Origin: Olavius sp. associated proteobacterium Delta 1 | GTDB lineage: Bacteria; Desulfobacterota; Desulfobacteria; Desulfobacterales; JAFDCJ01 | Length of the DNA: 50,831 nt | Assembly: GCA_902749685.1 (NCBI GenBank) | Contig: CACVKW010000993.1 | Coordinates: forward strand, 1 to 50,831 | Direction of reading: 5' to 3' | Part shown: positions 25,423 to 33,485 of the stretch, piece by piece | How the letters are laid out: each line of letters starts with the position of its first letter | Numbering within the stretch: the stretch's first letter is position 1 | Notes under the pieces: model-generated | The model's database searches: none | What the model was told of the DNA's origin: nothing | Seen by the model: only the letters and a program-made list of their open reading frames with translations | Made by a program: the position numbers and the translations under genes

Positions 25423-27105
25423 ATGGAAGAAAGAATCTGGCACAAATCATACGCGCCCGGAGTAAAAAGGGCCCTGGATTATGAAAAACTCACTATTTCT
25501 CAAGCGCTTACGCGATCAGCCGGGGATTTTCCCAACCACACCGCTTTAAACTACATGGGGAAAAAGATCACTTACCGGGATCTCAACGAATTGGTCAATC
25601 GCTATGCCAGGGCCTTGCTCGATATGGGCGTTGAACCGGGAGACAAGATTGCGGTCTGTTTGCCCAACATTCCGCAGGTCATTATCTCGAACCTGGCCAT
25701 CTTTCGGATCGGAGCCGTTGCCGTTCAGAATAATCCCCTTTATACCGAAAGAGAGCTCGAGTACCAGCTTAAAGACTCTGATTCGAAGATGATGATAACC
25801 TTGACCCTGTTGATTCCGCGGATACAGAAAATTAAGCCCAACACACAAATTGACAAAATAATCGGCTGTCACATCAATACCTACCTGCCCTTTCCAATAA
25901 AGCAGCTTTTCCCCATTGTTAAAAAAGACATGTATCGCAAGGTTGAACCAACCGAAGAAGTCAAAGTCTTTGGTGACTTGATTGGCAATTTTTCCCCGGA
26001 TCCGGTGGATGATGCGAGTCAATGGGATGAACTCGCAGCCCTATTGTATACCGGGGGCACCACCGGCGTCAGCAAAGGGGTTATGCTCAGTCACGCCAAC
26101 CTGAGTTGCGATGTGCAGCAGTTTGCGGCCTGGTTCCCGGACATCAAACCGGGTGAAGAGCGCTTGATGGGAAATTTCCCGGTTTTTCACATCGCCGGTT
26201 TTGCTGCCATACAAAATTTCATCACGTGGCAGGGTTGGGAGAATATTATGGTTCCGAGGCCTGAGCCGAAAATCAACATTGAGTTGATTAAAAAACACAA
26301 GCCCACGTTTCTTCCGGGAGTTCCAACCATTTTTGTGGGTTTGCTGGCGGAACCGGATTTCAGAAAGCTGGACTTTTCCGCCATGAAGGGTTTTTTTTCA
26401 GGAGCAGCCCCGCTGGCGGCCGACACCATCAAAACTCTCAAAGATATAACCGGCGCCACGATGTGTGAGGTTTACGGTTCGACCGAAACCACCGCCATGG
26501 TTTCGATAACACCCTGGGGTGGTCAGATAAAGCCCGGAACCGTGGGTGTGCCGGTCGCGGATACAGATATCAAAATTGTTGCAGTTGATGACCCCGACCA
26601 GGAGCTTGAGCTGGGCGAGCCTGGCGAAATTGCCATTAAAGGCCCCCAGATCATGATGGGATATTACAAAAAACCAGAGGAGACTGCAGCAGCTCTAAAA
26701 GATGGCTGGTTTTTTACCGGAGACATCGGCAAATTTGATGAAGACGGGTACCTGACTATTGTGGACCGTAAAAAAGACATGATCATTGCCGGCGGATACA
26801 ATATCTACCCGGTGGAGTTGGATGATGTGCTCATGAGTCACCCCAAAGTTCTGGAGGCCTGCACCATCGGCATCCCGGATGATTATCGCGGAGAAACCGT
26901 CAAGGCATTTATCGTAACCAAGTCTGGTGAAGAATTGACGGATGAAGACGTGGTTAGCCATTGTAAAGATAACCTGGCCGCTTACAAAGTCCCGAAAATC
27001 ATTGAATTTATCGATGAGTTGCCGAAAAGTGCCGTGGGCAAAATATTGCGGCGCAAATTGAAAGATATGGAAATGGACAAACTGGACAAGCACAAAGCGG
27101 GATAA
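25423..27105 (+). CDS. Acyl-CoA ligase (AMP-forming; long-chain-fatty-acid-CoA ligase-like)
   Basis: Activates a carboxylic acid with ATP and CoA through an acyl-adenylate. Seen: the phosphate loop YTGGTTGVSKGVMLSHANLS, the adenylate motif YGSTETTA, hinge block FFTGDIGKFDEDGYLTIVDR, GGYNIYPVELDD and the catalytic C-terminal lysine in SAVGKILRRKL. 560 residues, normal. Start set at 25423, eight bases after GGGAGG; ATG 25405 in frame is less likely. It closes the catabolic cluster and probably makes the CoA ester on which the other enzymes act; the acid cannot be named. Confidence 0.93.
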   Translation: MEERIWHKSYAPGVKRALDYEKLTISQALTRSAGDFPNHTALNYMGKKITYRDLNELVNRYARALLDMGVEPGDKIAVCLPNIPQVIISNLAIFRIGAVAVQNNPLYTERELEYQLKDSDSKMMITLTLLIPRIQKIKPNTQIDKIIGCHINTYLPFPIKQLFPIVKKDMYRKVEPTEEVKVFGDLIGNFSPDPVDDASQWDELAALLYTGGTTGVSKGVMLSHANLSCDVQQFAAWFPDIKPGEERLMGNFPVFHIAGFAAIQNFITWQGWENIMVPRPEPKINIELIKKHKPTFLPGVPTIFVGLLAEPDFRKLDFSAMKGFFSGAAPLAADTIKTLKDITGATMCEVYGSTETTAMVSITPWGGQIKPGTVGVPVADTDIKIVAVDDPDQELELGEPGEIAIKGPQIMMGYYKKPEETAAALKDGWFFTGDIGKFDEDGYLTIVDRKKDMIIAGGYNIYPVELDDVLMSHPKVLEACTIGIPDDYRGETVKAFIVTKSGEELTDEDVVSHCKDNLAAYKVPKIIEFIDELPKSAVGKILRRKLKDMEMDKLDKHKAG

Positions 27106-27552
27106 TTAATCTGCTCTGAAAGATGGCCAATTCAGAGATGTAAACAACATGGCAAAGGGTAGATAATTATCTGAAATTATTTCTAATATCATAGAAATAC
27201 GATTAATTCTTGGATATCCCCATCGGTGAATTCGAAGGATGGGATCGTTTTTTGCCATGTTGTTTACCCAGGGGGAAAGCCGGAGAGCTTCAGATCCTGC
27301 GTTGCTGAGGGTTCGAAGTAAAGAACTGCGACTTCACCCTCAGACGCCTTGCCTCTGAAGCCCTCCGTCTTTTGCAACGTTGGGGTATACATTGAACCGC
27401 TGGGTATACTGAGACACTGTGTATTCCAATTGACCTTCCTCTTAATTCCAGATATAGATATTGAATTCGTTTTGGAAAACAATTGACAATCCAGAATATT
27501 TTTTTTCAGAGCGGATTATTTAGGGATTACTTTTACGATTTGGGGGTTAATT
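27106..27552. other. Intergenic region with a 17-bp perfect inverted repeat
   Basis: No gene supported in 447 bases. A perfect 17-bp inverted repeat (GTAAACAACATGGCAAA at 27140-27156 and its complement at 27251-27267) encloses 94 bases. A further pair, CTGAGGGTTCGAAG at about 27306-27319 and CTTCACCCTCAG at about 27332-27343, may form a hairpin. A G-rich ribosome site precedes the response regulator. Confidence 0.6.
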
Positions 27553-28068
27553 ATGAATGATGATCATTTGTTAAAAGGTAAAAAAATTCTCGTAGTTGAC
27601 GATGAACCTGATATTCTTGCGGTTTTGCAGGAGTTATTGGATATTTGTGAAATTGTAACGGCAGCCACATTTGAGGAAGCAAAAACGCTGCTGGAATCTC
27701 AAAATTTCGATATCGCGATACTGGATATTATGGGTGTCGACGGCTATGGCCTGCTGAAAATCGCCACCGCCAAAAACATCCCGGCCCTCATGCTGACAGC
27801 CCACGCATTTACACCCGACAACCTGGTGAAATCCATCCAGGAGGGCGCGGCTTCCTATATTCCCAAAGAAGAGATTACCGAAATCGCCGAATATCTGGTT
27901 GATGTCCTGCAGGCCAAACAGGAAGGGATCAATCCCTGGGAGTCCTGGCAGGAAAAGCTGCCTGCTTCCTATTTTGAAAGAAGATGGGGCGCAGCCTGGA
28001 AAGACAACGATCAAAATTTTTGGGATACCTTTCAGGCCAGCCTTATATCAAGAAAAAAGGGGAAATAG
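27553..28068 (+). CDS. Single-domain response regulator (REC) with a short C-terminal extension
   Basis: Phosphoacceptor of a two-component system. Seen: acidic pocket Asp16-Asp17 (LVVDDEPD), phosphorylation site Asp58 (AILDIMG), Thr82 (MLTAH) and Lys105 (YIPKEE), that is, all key residues. The REC domain ends near residue 125; the last 45 residues (from about INPWESWQEKL) are rich in Trp and basic residues, with no recognisable output domain, so it likely works by protein contact. No histidine kinase gene is in the window. A GGGGG stretch precedes the ATG. Confidence 0.92.
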   Translation: MNDDHLLKGKKILVVDDEPDILAVLQELLDICEIVTAATFEEAKTLLESQNFDIAILDIMGVDGYGLLKIATAKNIPALMLTAHAFTPDNLVKSIQEGAASYIPKEEITEIAEYLVDVLQAKQEGINPWESWQEKLPASYFERRWGAAWKDNDQNFWDTFQASLISRKKGK

Positions 28069-28228
28069 CATCGATGGACCTACCATTTCGCAATTTAAAT
28101 CATCGCGGGCCGCATCTAGAAAGACCTATCGATTAAGCTAACAATTGAATGTTTTGAATGAGGCCTTCTATTATTTTAATTCATTAGGCAGAGCAACACC
28201 CAAACCGCATCCTGCCCGGTGAAGAATT

Positions 28229-28657
28229 ATGAAAAAAGTAACATCAGTGATCTCAATATACCTCTTCCTGGGGTGCACGATCGCTTTGGCCGAAACAGCG
28301 GTCGATAGTGAGAAATTAACCGCAGCCATAAAGTACCTGCTTACGTTCGTAGAGAATTCGGATTGCACATTTATTCGAAATGACAAGCCGCATACGGCTA
28401 AAGAAGCTGCCGCCCACATGCAACGAAAATATGAGCATTTCAAGGATGAAATAAAAACACCGGAAGACTTTATTCGTTTATCGGCATCCAAAAGCCTTAT
28501 CTCCGGCAAACCGTATATGGTAAAAACAAAAGCCGGCCAACATATGAAATCTGAAACCTGGCTGAGGGAAGCATTGGAATCCTACCGGCAAAAGGGCCAT
28601 GGAAAAACAGCCGGCATGTCGCAGAAATTTTTATCACCAGCACCGCCGGCGGAGTGA
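28229..28657 (+). CDS. Exported DUF5329 family protein with a chimeric C-terminus
   Basis: Predicted periplasmic protein of unknown function. Seen: signal peptide (about residues 1-22, ending IALA), then the family pattern with NSDCTFIRNDKPHTAKEAAAHM, HFKDEIKTPEDFI, SASKSLISGKPYMV and the closing WLREALESYRQ. Family members normally end about there. The last 21 residues (from KGHGKTAGMSQ) are read out of frame from DNA that belongs to an aminotransferase remnant (28612-28800), so the original stop codon was probably lost in a deletion or rearrangement. The core domain looks whole and may still be functional. Confidence 0.8.
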   Translation: MKKVTSVISIYLFLGCTIALAETAVDSEKLTAAIKYLLTFVENSDCTFIRNDKPHTAKEAAAHMQRKYEHFKDEIKTPEDFIRLSASKSLISGKPYMVKTKAGQHMKSETWLREALESYRQKGHGKTAGMSQKFLSPAPPAE

Positions 28658-28800
28658 TACCGGTAACAACGGTCAACGGCAAACCGGTCGCTGACGGCCT
28701 GCCCGGCGAAATCACCACCCTGATCCAAAAGTGCTACTGGGAAGCGCATGATGAGGCGCCCTGGGCAACGCCTGTGGATTATACGGCGGAAAATCAATGA
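28612..28800 (+). pseudogene. C-terminal remnant of a class IV aminotransferase (D-amino-acid/branched-chain type)
   Basis: In the frame of 28612 the sequence reads RHVAEIFITSTAGGVIPVTT, then VNGKPVADGLPGEITTLIQK, then YWEAHDEAPWATPVDY to a TGA at 28798-28800. The STAGGVIPV block and GKPVADGLPGEIT are diagnostic of the C-terminal end of fold-type IV PLP aminotransferases. The N-terminal three quarters, including the PLP lysine, are missing; upstream lies the DUF5329 gene, which overlaps it by 46 bases in another frame. The junction lies at about 28590-28612. Confidence 0.8.
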
Positions 28801-28850
28801 CCCGCTGAATTCAAAAACCTCTTCCAGAGACGATTTGGGTCTATTGGGAG

Positions 28851-28909
28851 TCAGCCCAGCCGCCGGCCAAAAAACGGCCGATCTAATCGAAAAAGAAACT
28901 CTGAAAAAA
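28851..28909 (+). repeat. Dispersed repeat (TCAGCCC...ATCGAAAAAGAAA), copy 2
   Basis: Matches 20191-20249 in its left 13 and right 25 bases at the identical spacing, with one difference in the left block and two in the right block. Confidence 0.55.
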
Positions 28910-28974
28910 TCATCCTGCCGTGGCCGGATTGGGTTTCGATCCTGGTATTGGAATACCAATAAGGTCTGACTGTA

Positions 28975-29007
28975 TTGCCTGACTTTTCCCCTCAAAAAAT
29001 CAGGCAA
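28975..29007. repeat. Hairpin element TTGCCTGA/TCAGGCAA with CCCCTC core
   Basis: Eight-base perfect inverted arms around CTTTTCCCCTCAAAAAA. The complement of the core and right arm recurs at about 12584-12609 (TTTTTTGAGGGGAAAA, then TCAGGC). Confidence 0.5.
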
Positions 29008-29172
29008 AGAAAGATACTATCTCTGTGACCTCAGCGTGCGCTAGCGAAGCGGGCGAGAGATAAAAAACCACAGGCCTGACCTCATAGCAGGACAGGGATG
29101 TTCAACCCGGCGGATTGCTTAAGACGTTAATAAACTAAATAATTTAATTAAAGACTCATTGAAACTTGACCT

Positions 29173-30123
29173 ATGAACATCACGGATGAAGTCATTGCCG
29201 CCGAACAGCGGATCCGGCCGCATATTAGACAAACCATTCTGGATTTTTCCCCTTATTACAGCGCGCTTGCCGGGGCCAATGTATATTTCAAACTTGAAAA
29301 CCTGCAGCATACCGGATCTTTTAAAGTCAGAGGCGCGCTGAATAAAGTACTATCGCTGACGCCGGCTGAACGGGACCGGGGGGTCGTTACCGCCTCCACC
29401 GGCAATCATGGTGCTGCGACGGCCTTCAGCCTCGGCAAATTTGAGGCCAGCGGCATCGTTTTTGTTCCGCAGGGCGCTTCCTCCGGCAAAGTTCAGGCCA
29501 TCGAGAGGCTGGGAGCAGAGGTCCGCTATTATGGTGACGACGGAGCCGTCACGGAAGCCCACGCCCGGCAATATGCGCGGGATAACAGCCTGGCCTATAT
29601 ATCGCCTTATAACGATCCGCAGGTGATCGGCGGCCAGGGCACCATTGCCGTTGAGTTGGCAAAACAGCTGGATCAAATAGATATGGTTTTCGTGGCCCTT
29701 GGCGGGGGCGGATTGATAAGCGGCATTGCCGGTTACCTCAAATCAATCCATCCGCATGTCAAAATAATCGGCTGCTCGCCGGCCAATTCGCAGGTAATGA
29801 TTGAATCGATCAAAGCCGGTCAAATTCTCGATTTGCCGTCCCTCCCGACGCTTTCCGACGGCACGGCCGGCGGGGTTGAACCGGATTCCATCACCTTTGA
29901 ATTGTGCCGCGATCTGGCAGATGATTATGAAACCGTCAGCGAGACTGAAATCAAGGCCAGCCTGCGGCAATATATGCAAGTCCACCATATGTTGATTGAA
30001 GGTTCTGCGGCGGTGGCCCTGGCGGCCTGCCTGAAACAAGGCCACCATTTGGCCGGCAAAAATGTGGTCGTAATTCTATGTGGTGCCAATATCAGCCTCG
30101 AGACATTAAAAGGAATACTGTAA
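29173..30123 (+). CDS. PLP-dependent serine/threonine dehydratase-like protein
   Basis: Fold-type II PLP enzyme, predicted to deaminate threonine, serine or a related hydroxy amino acid to a keto acid. Seen: PLP lysine in GSFKVRGA (Lys51), the substrate loop TASTGNHGAA, the phosphate-binding loop ALGGGGLISG and the C-terminal CGANIS. No C-terminal ACT regulatory domain, and 316 residues, so it is of the catabolic or EutB-like type. It overlaps the next gene by one base (TAATG). Its job within the three-gene unit is not clear. Confidence 0.9.
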   Translation: MNITDEVIAAEQRIRPHIRQTILDFSPYYSALAGANVYFKLENLQHTGSFKVRGALNKVLSLTPAERDRGVVTASTGNHGAATAFSLGKFEASGIVFVPQGASSGKVQAIERLGAEVRYYGDDGAVTEAHARQYARDNSLAYISPYNDPQVIGGQGTIAVELAKQLDQIDMVFVALGGGGLISGIAGYLKSIHPHVKIIGCSPANSQVMIESIKAGQILDLPSLPTLSDGTAGGVEPDSITFELCRDLADDYETVSETEIKASLRQYMQVHHMLIEGSAAVALAACLKQGHHLAGKNVVVILCGANISLETLKGIL

Positions 30124-30485
30124 TGAAAGTGTCTGATAAACATTTAACCCATAAATTTTTCGAAATGCTTAATCATCGCGATACAAAAGAAATGGAAGAT
30201 TTGGTTGGCCCGGATACTGAATTTTACTTTCCGAAAACCCAGCCGCTCATCGGGAAAAAACGCATAATGAAATTTCTCAATATTCTCTTCAGGCAATACC
30301 CTGAGTTGACTTTTAAAATCCAACGGGTGATTCAGCAGGATAACCGGGTTGCCGTGCATTGGACCAACCAGGGGATGAACCGGCGCAAAGAACCCTATCA
30401 GAATGAAGGCGTCACCATATTGGAAATTCAGGATGACAAAATAAGCTTTATCAGTGACTTTTTTAAAGATACGGAGATAATATAG
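30123..30485 (+). CDS. SnoaL-like / NTF2-fold small protein
   Basis: Probably a small alpha/beta cone-fold protein that binds a hydrophobic ligand; enzyme activity unknown. Seen: helix MLNHRDTKEMEDLVGPDTEF, then the strand pattern IQRVIQQDNRVAVHW and EGVTILEIQDDKISFISDFF, typical of SnoaL-like polyketide cyclase-related proteins; 120 residues. Start at 30123 chosen because it overlaps the stop of the dehydratase gene (TAATG). Stop and next start are adjacent (TAG then ATG), so the three genes are one operon. Confidence 0.8.
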   Translation: MKVSDKHLTHKFFEMLNHRDTKEMEDLVGPDTEFYFPKTQPLIGKKRIMKFLNILFRQYPELTFKIQRVIQQDNRVAVHWTNQGMNRRKEPYQNEGVTILEIQDDKISFISDFFKDTEII

Positions 30486-30890
30486 ATGAAAAACATCCAG
30501 ACACACATCAATGAAGCAAGACGCACGGGTGAAATCGAATTCTTTATTGAAGAACGCAGCAAAGACTGTGTGGTCAGCAGGATGCCGATATCCAAGGGTG
30601 CGCTGAACCCCTTTGGCACCATCCACGCCGGGGCCATGCTCTGGCTGGCCGATGTTACGGCGACCGTGCTTGCCATCGGCGACGCGCAGCTCGGCGAAAA
30701 AGGTCAGGGATTTCCACTGGCCATTAATTTAAATGCAAACCTGCTGGGCAACCAGCGCGGCGGTGAAGTTCGGGCCGAGGCGCACTTTGTCCGCAAAGGC
30801 AAACGGGTGACGGTGGTCAGAACACGGGTTATCGGTGATAACGATCGACTGCTGGCGGAGGTGACCACCAACCATGTTCCGGCAAAATGA
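30486..30890 (+). CDS. PaaI-type hotdog thioesterase
   Basis: Predicted to hydrolyse an acyl-CoA thioester. Seen: the hotdog active-site helix NPFGTIHAGAMLWLADVTAT (41-60) with Asn41, His47 and Asp56, then the strands FPLAINLNANLLGNQ and VRAEAHFVRKGKRVTVV; 134 residues, normal. It begins one base after the upstream stop, so it is coupled to the SnoaL-like gene. It may release an acid from CoA after the dehydratase step, but no direct evidence links it to one substrate. Confidence 0.9.
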   Translation: MKNIQTHINEARRTGEIEFFIEERSKDCVVSRMPISKGALNPFGTIHAGAMLWLADVTATVLAIGDAQLGEKGQGFPLAINLNANLLGNQRGGEVRAEAHFVRKGKRVTVVRTRVIGDNDRLLAEVTTNHVPAK

Positions 30891-30916
30891 ATAGGATTTT
30901 AGCTTTATAAATATAG

Positions 30917-31025
30917 GTTAGCCACGAATTAGCACGAATAACCACGAATTATTCCTGTGTTCAAATCAGGAGCAGTCAGAAAAAACCTTTCTTTCGTGAT
31001 AATTCGTGTGAATTCGTGGCTTACA
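30917..31025. repeat. Palindromic word tract 12 (CACGAAT words)
   Basis: Left arm 30920-30950 (TTAGCCACGAATTAGCACG, ACCACGAATTATT), right arm 30993-31021 (TTCGTGATAATTCGTG, AATTCGTGGC). A well paired hairpin after the thioesterase stop. Confidence 0.7.
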
Positions 31026-31067
31026 ATAAACATCTAAACTGTTACAATTTAACTCGCCCAACCAACA

Positions 31068-31607
31068 ATGCCCGAAAATGCTGACAAAAAATTTAACCCA
31101 ACGGTCAGAAAAGCGCTTCCTGAAGATGTTGACCTGTTAATAGAGCTTGGAAGGCGCTGTTTTTATGAAGCCTTTAATGATGTGACGGCGCCGCAGGATA
31201 TGGAGGCATATCTGACAACCACCTTTCAAAAATCAGAGATAGAAAACCAATTGGTGGATGACCGCTCACTAACTTTCATTGCTGATATTGATTCCGACCC
31301 CGCCGGCTATGTCTATTCCTACCCTGCAATCACGCCGCCATGCGTTAGCGATAAAGCAGTCATCAAGCTGGAAAGACTCTACCTGCGCAAGCGGTATTAT
31401 GGCCGCGCAGTGGGAGATGCATTGATGCAAGTCAGCATCGATGAATCCCGTTCCCGCGGATATCAATCGGTCTGGCTGAGCTCATGGGAGTTAAACGACC
31501 GCGCCAATGCCTTTTATAAAAAGTGGCAGTTCAAAGTTGTGGGCAGGCAAAAATTTACCGTTGGCAACGACATTCAAAATGATTATATTCTCAGTCGCAA
31601 ACTTTAG
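31068..31607 (+). CDS. GNAT family N-acetyltransferase (PaiA-like)
   Basis: Acetyl-CoA-dependent transferase, likely for a polyamine or other amine. Seen: the opening VRKALPEDVDLLIELGRRCF, the core strand with acetyl-CoA loop LERLYLRKRYYGRAVGDALM and the C-terminal block FYKKWQFKVVGRQKFTVG ending in NDIQNDYILSRKL, a pattern known from spermidine/spermine acetyltransferase PaiA and relatives. 179 residues, cytoplasmic. It has no close operon partner; a hairpin tract precedes it and 800 bases without genes follow. Confidence 0.85.
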   Translation: MPENADKKFNPTVRKALPEDVDLLIELGRRCFYEAFNDVTAPQDMEAYLTTTFQKSEIENQLVDDRSLTFIADIDSDPAGYVYSYPAITPPCVSDKAVIKLERLYLRKRYYGRAVGDALMQVSIDESRSRGYQSVWLSSWELNDRANAFYKKWQFKVVGRQKFTVGNDIQNDYILSRKL

Positions 31608-32408
31608 TTTCGAAAAGAAACTTACGATTATCTGAATTTAATTTATTACCATGCAAGCACAGCGTAACGTCAAAGTAAATTCTAAATCCGTTGCACCTGA
31701 AATTTTCATAACTTTAATTCAGCATATATTTGTTGTAATATTAATTAATTACCTGTCTAAATGACAGAGCTTGAATACCCCTAAGATCAGCTTGATCTTT
31801 TTCACAAAGTATAATACTATTGAACCAATCAGCAAACCCCGTCCTCTATTGATGGGACGGATTCGTACTAAAAGTCAATGTGGTTAAATCAATATTTCTG
31901 AGTTAAGAAAACGGGAGTGTTTGCCAATTTACACCGGGCTAGTTTTGGGCAGAAGTCGAGCAGCTAACAACTCTGGCGACTGCAAGTGTAAACATTTCGA
32001 AGAAAATCCTAAAAGACCCAGGTATTTTAAAGGTATTCGATCGGTGGTGCGTGCATGCAACCTTGATCAGTTCCGATAATCTGATCACCGAATTCTGACA
32101 ATTCAACGCCGAAATCCTCTCATCCTTTAGGTATCTACTTTTAAGCCTTTCTCTTGATTTGTAATAATATTGCAAAAGATTCCATCCGTTTTGCCGGCTT
32201 GCTATAAATTCCTTAAAGAGCAGCTGGTGCCCCTCCTTAAAAGGGCCTGCTGTTCCTCAAGCCGCATTTTCTGGAGCTCAAACGCTGGCATATCATGAGT
32301 ATGCTTTTACCAAAATTACAGTGTGGATCAACCAGTACAAAACCAAGCATTTTTGACCGAAATGATGCTTTGCTTAACAATAATATCATCGAATAAAGGC
32401 CAATCATA
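31608..32408. other. 801-base region without a supported gene
   Basis: No family was recognised. A plus-strand frame at about 32222-32359 would encode a short C-terminal piece (QAAFSGAQTLAYHEYAFTK ... NQYKTKHF) without a start; a minus-strand frame at 31939-32175 is basic and featureless. A small stem CCGTCC/GGACGG lies at about 31840-31861 without a T-tract. The region is A/T-rich and may be decayed DNA. Confidence 0.4.
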
Positions 32409-33485
32409 ATGAACTTACCAAAATTAAATATCGGAGAACTTGTCAGCAGGATTCCAATTATTCAGGGGGGAATGGGGGTTGGAATATCGCTTTCAGGTAT
32501 GGCCTCCGCTGTCGCCAATGAAGGCGGCATCGGGGTCATTGCTGCCGCCATTCCGGGCATCCACGAACCGGATTTTTCCAATAACGGCCAGCAGGCCAAC
32601 ATCAGGGTGCTGAAAAATGAGATCAGAAAAGCGAAGAAAATGACCAGCGGCATTCTCGGGGTCAATATAATGGTGGCATTGACGAATTTCGGCGATATGG
32701 TGCGCACCTCCATTGAGGAAGGAATAGATATTATATTTGCAGGCGCCGGGCTGCCTTTTGACCTGCCCGGATACCTACCCAAAGGCGCCAAAACCAAACT
32801 TGTGCCGATCATATCCTCTGCCCGGGCTGCCAAAATCATATGCAAAAAATGGTTAGCCCGGTTTGATTGCCTGCCGGATGCGTTTGTGGTGGAAGGACCC
32901 AAGGCCGGCGGACATATCGGCTTTAAAACGGAACAGATTGACGATCCGAATTTCACCCTTGAAAATCTTGTCACTGAAGTGATCAACGCGTTAAAACTGT
33001 TTGAAACTAAACTGAAAAAATCTATTCCGGTTATTGCGGCGGGCGGTATTTTCAGCGGCGATGATATCCTCAGATTCCTGAAATTGGGTGCGGCCGGTGT
33101 CCAGATGGGGACCCGCTTTGTTGCAACCCATGAATGCGATGCGGACGAAGCATTCAAACAGGCCTATGTCGATGCCAAAAAGGAAGATATGGTGGTGATT
33201 AAAAGCCCGGTGGGACTTCCGGGCAGAGTTGTCCGCAATGCATTTATTGACGAGGTCAACCAGGGCAAGAAAAATCCGGTCACTTGCCCTTACCATTGTA
33301 TCAAAACATGTAAACAAAAATTAAGCCCTTATTGCATTGCACTGGCACTTGGAAATGCACGCAAGGGCAAATTCAAACACGGATTTGCGTTTGCCGGACA
33401 AAACGCATACCGGATCGAAAAAATCATATCCGTAAAAGAACTGGTGAATTCCCTGAAAAAGGAGTTCAGCCTGGCGGCCGTCTGA
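32409..33485 (+). CDS. Flavin oxidoreductase of nitronate monooxygenase fold with Cys cluster
   Basis: FMN TIM-barrel enzyme, second of its fold in the window but of a different subgroup. Seen: IPIIQGGMGVGISLSGMASA, GVNIMVALTNF, EGPKAGGHIGFKT with the catalytic-type His, and VIAAGGIFSGDDILRFLKLG. Unlike the first copy it carries a cysteine group, Cys293, Cys297, Cys301 and Cys309 (CPYHCIKTC ... SPYC), followed by HGFAFAGQNAYRIEKI, a C-terminus I associate with versions from anaerobes. The cysteines could bind a metal or an Fe-S cluster. The substrate is unknown; a monooxygenase role is unlikely without oxygen. Confidence 0.85.
   Translation: MNLPKLNIGELVSRIPIIQGGMGVGISLSGMASAVANEGGIGVIAAAIPGIHEPDFSNNGQQANIRVLKNEIRKAKKMTSGILGVNIMVALTNFGDMVRTSIEEGIDIIFAGAGLPFDLPGYLPKGAKTKLVPIISSARAAKIICKKWLARFDCLPDAFVVEGPKAGGHIGFKTEQIDDPNFTLENLVTEVINALKLFETKLKKSIPVIAAGGIFSGDDILRFLKLGAAGVQMGTRFVATHECDADEAFKQAYVDAKKEDMVVIKSPVGLPGRVVRNAFIDEVNQGKKNPVTCPYHCIKTCKQKLSPYCIALALGNARKGKFKHGFAFAGQNAYRIEKIISVKELVNSLKKEFSLAAV

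Larger units (their letters stand above)
28801..29172. other. Intergenic region with dispersed repeats
   Basis: No gene supported. It contains the second copy of the TCAGCCC repeat (28851-28909), which here forms a hairpin GCCGGCC/CGGCCG region, the hairpin element TTGCCTGA/TCAGGCAA at 28975-29007, and CTCTGTGACCTCAGCG words at about 29021-29036. Confidence 0.5.

Noticed and set aside
27300..27345. tRNA-like GGTTCGAA in the 27.3-kb gap
   Set aside because: No acceptor stem or anticodon arm can be drawn around it; it belongs to a hairpin with the CTTCACCCTCAG stretch.
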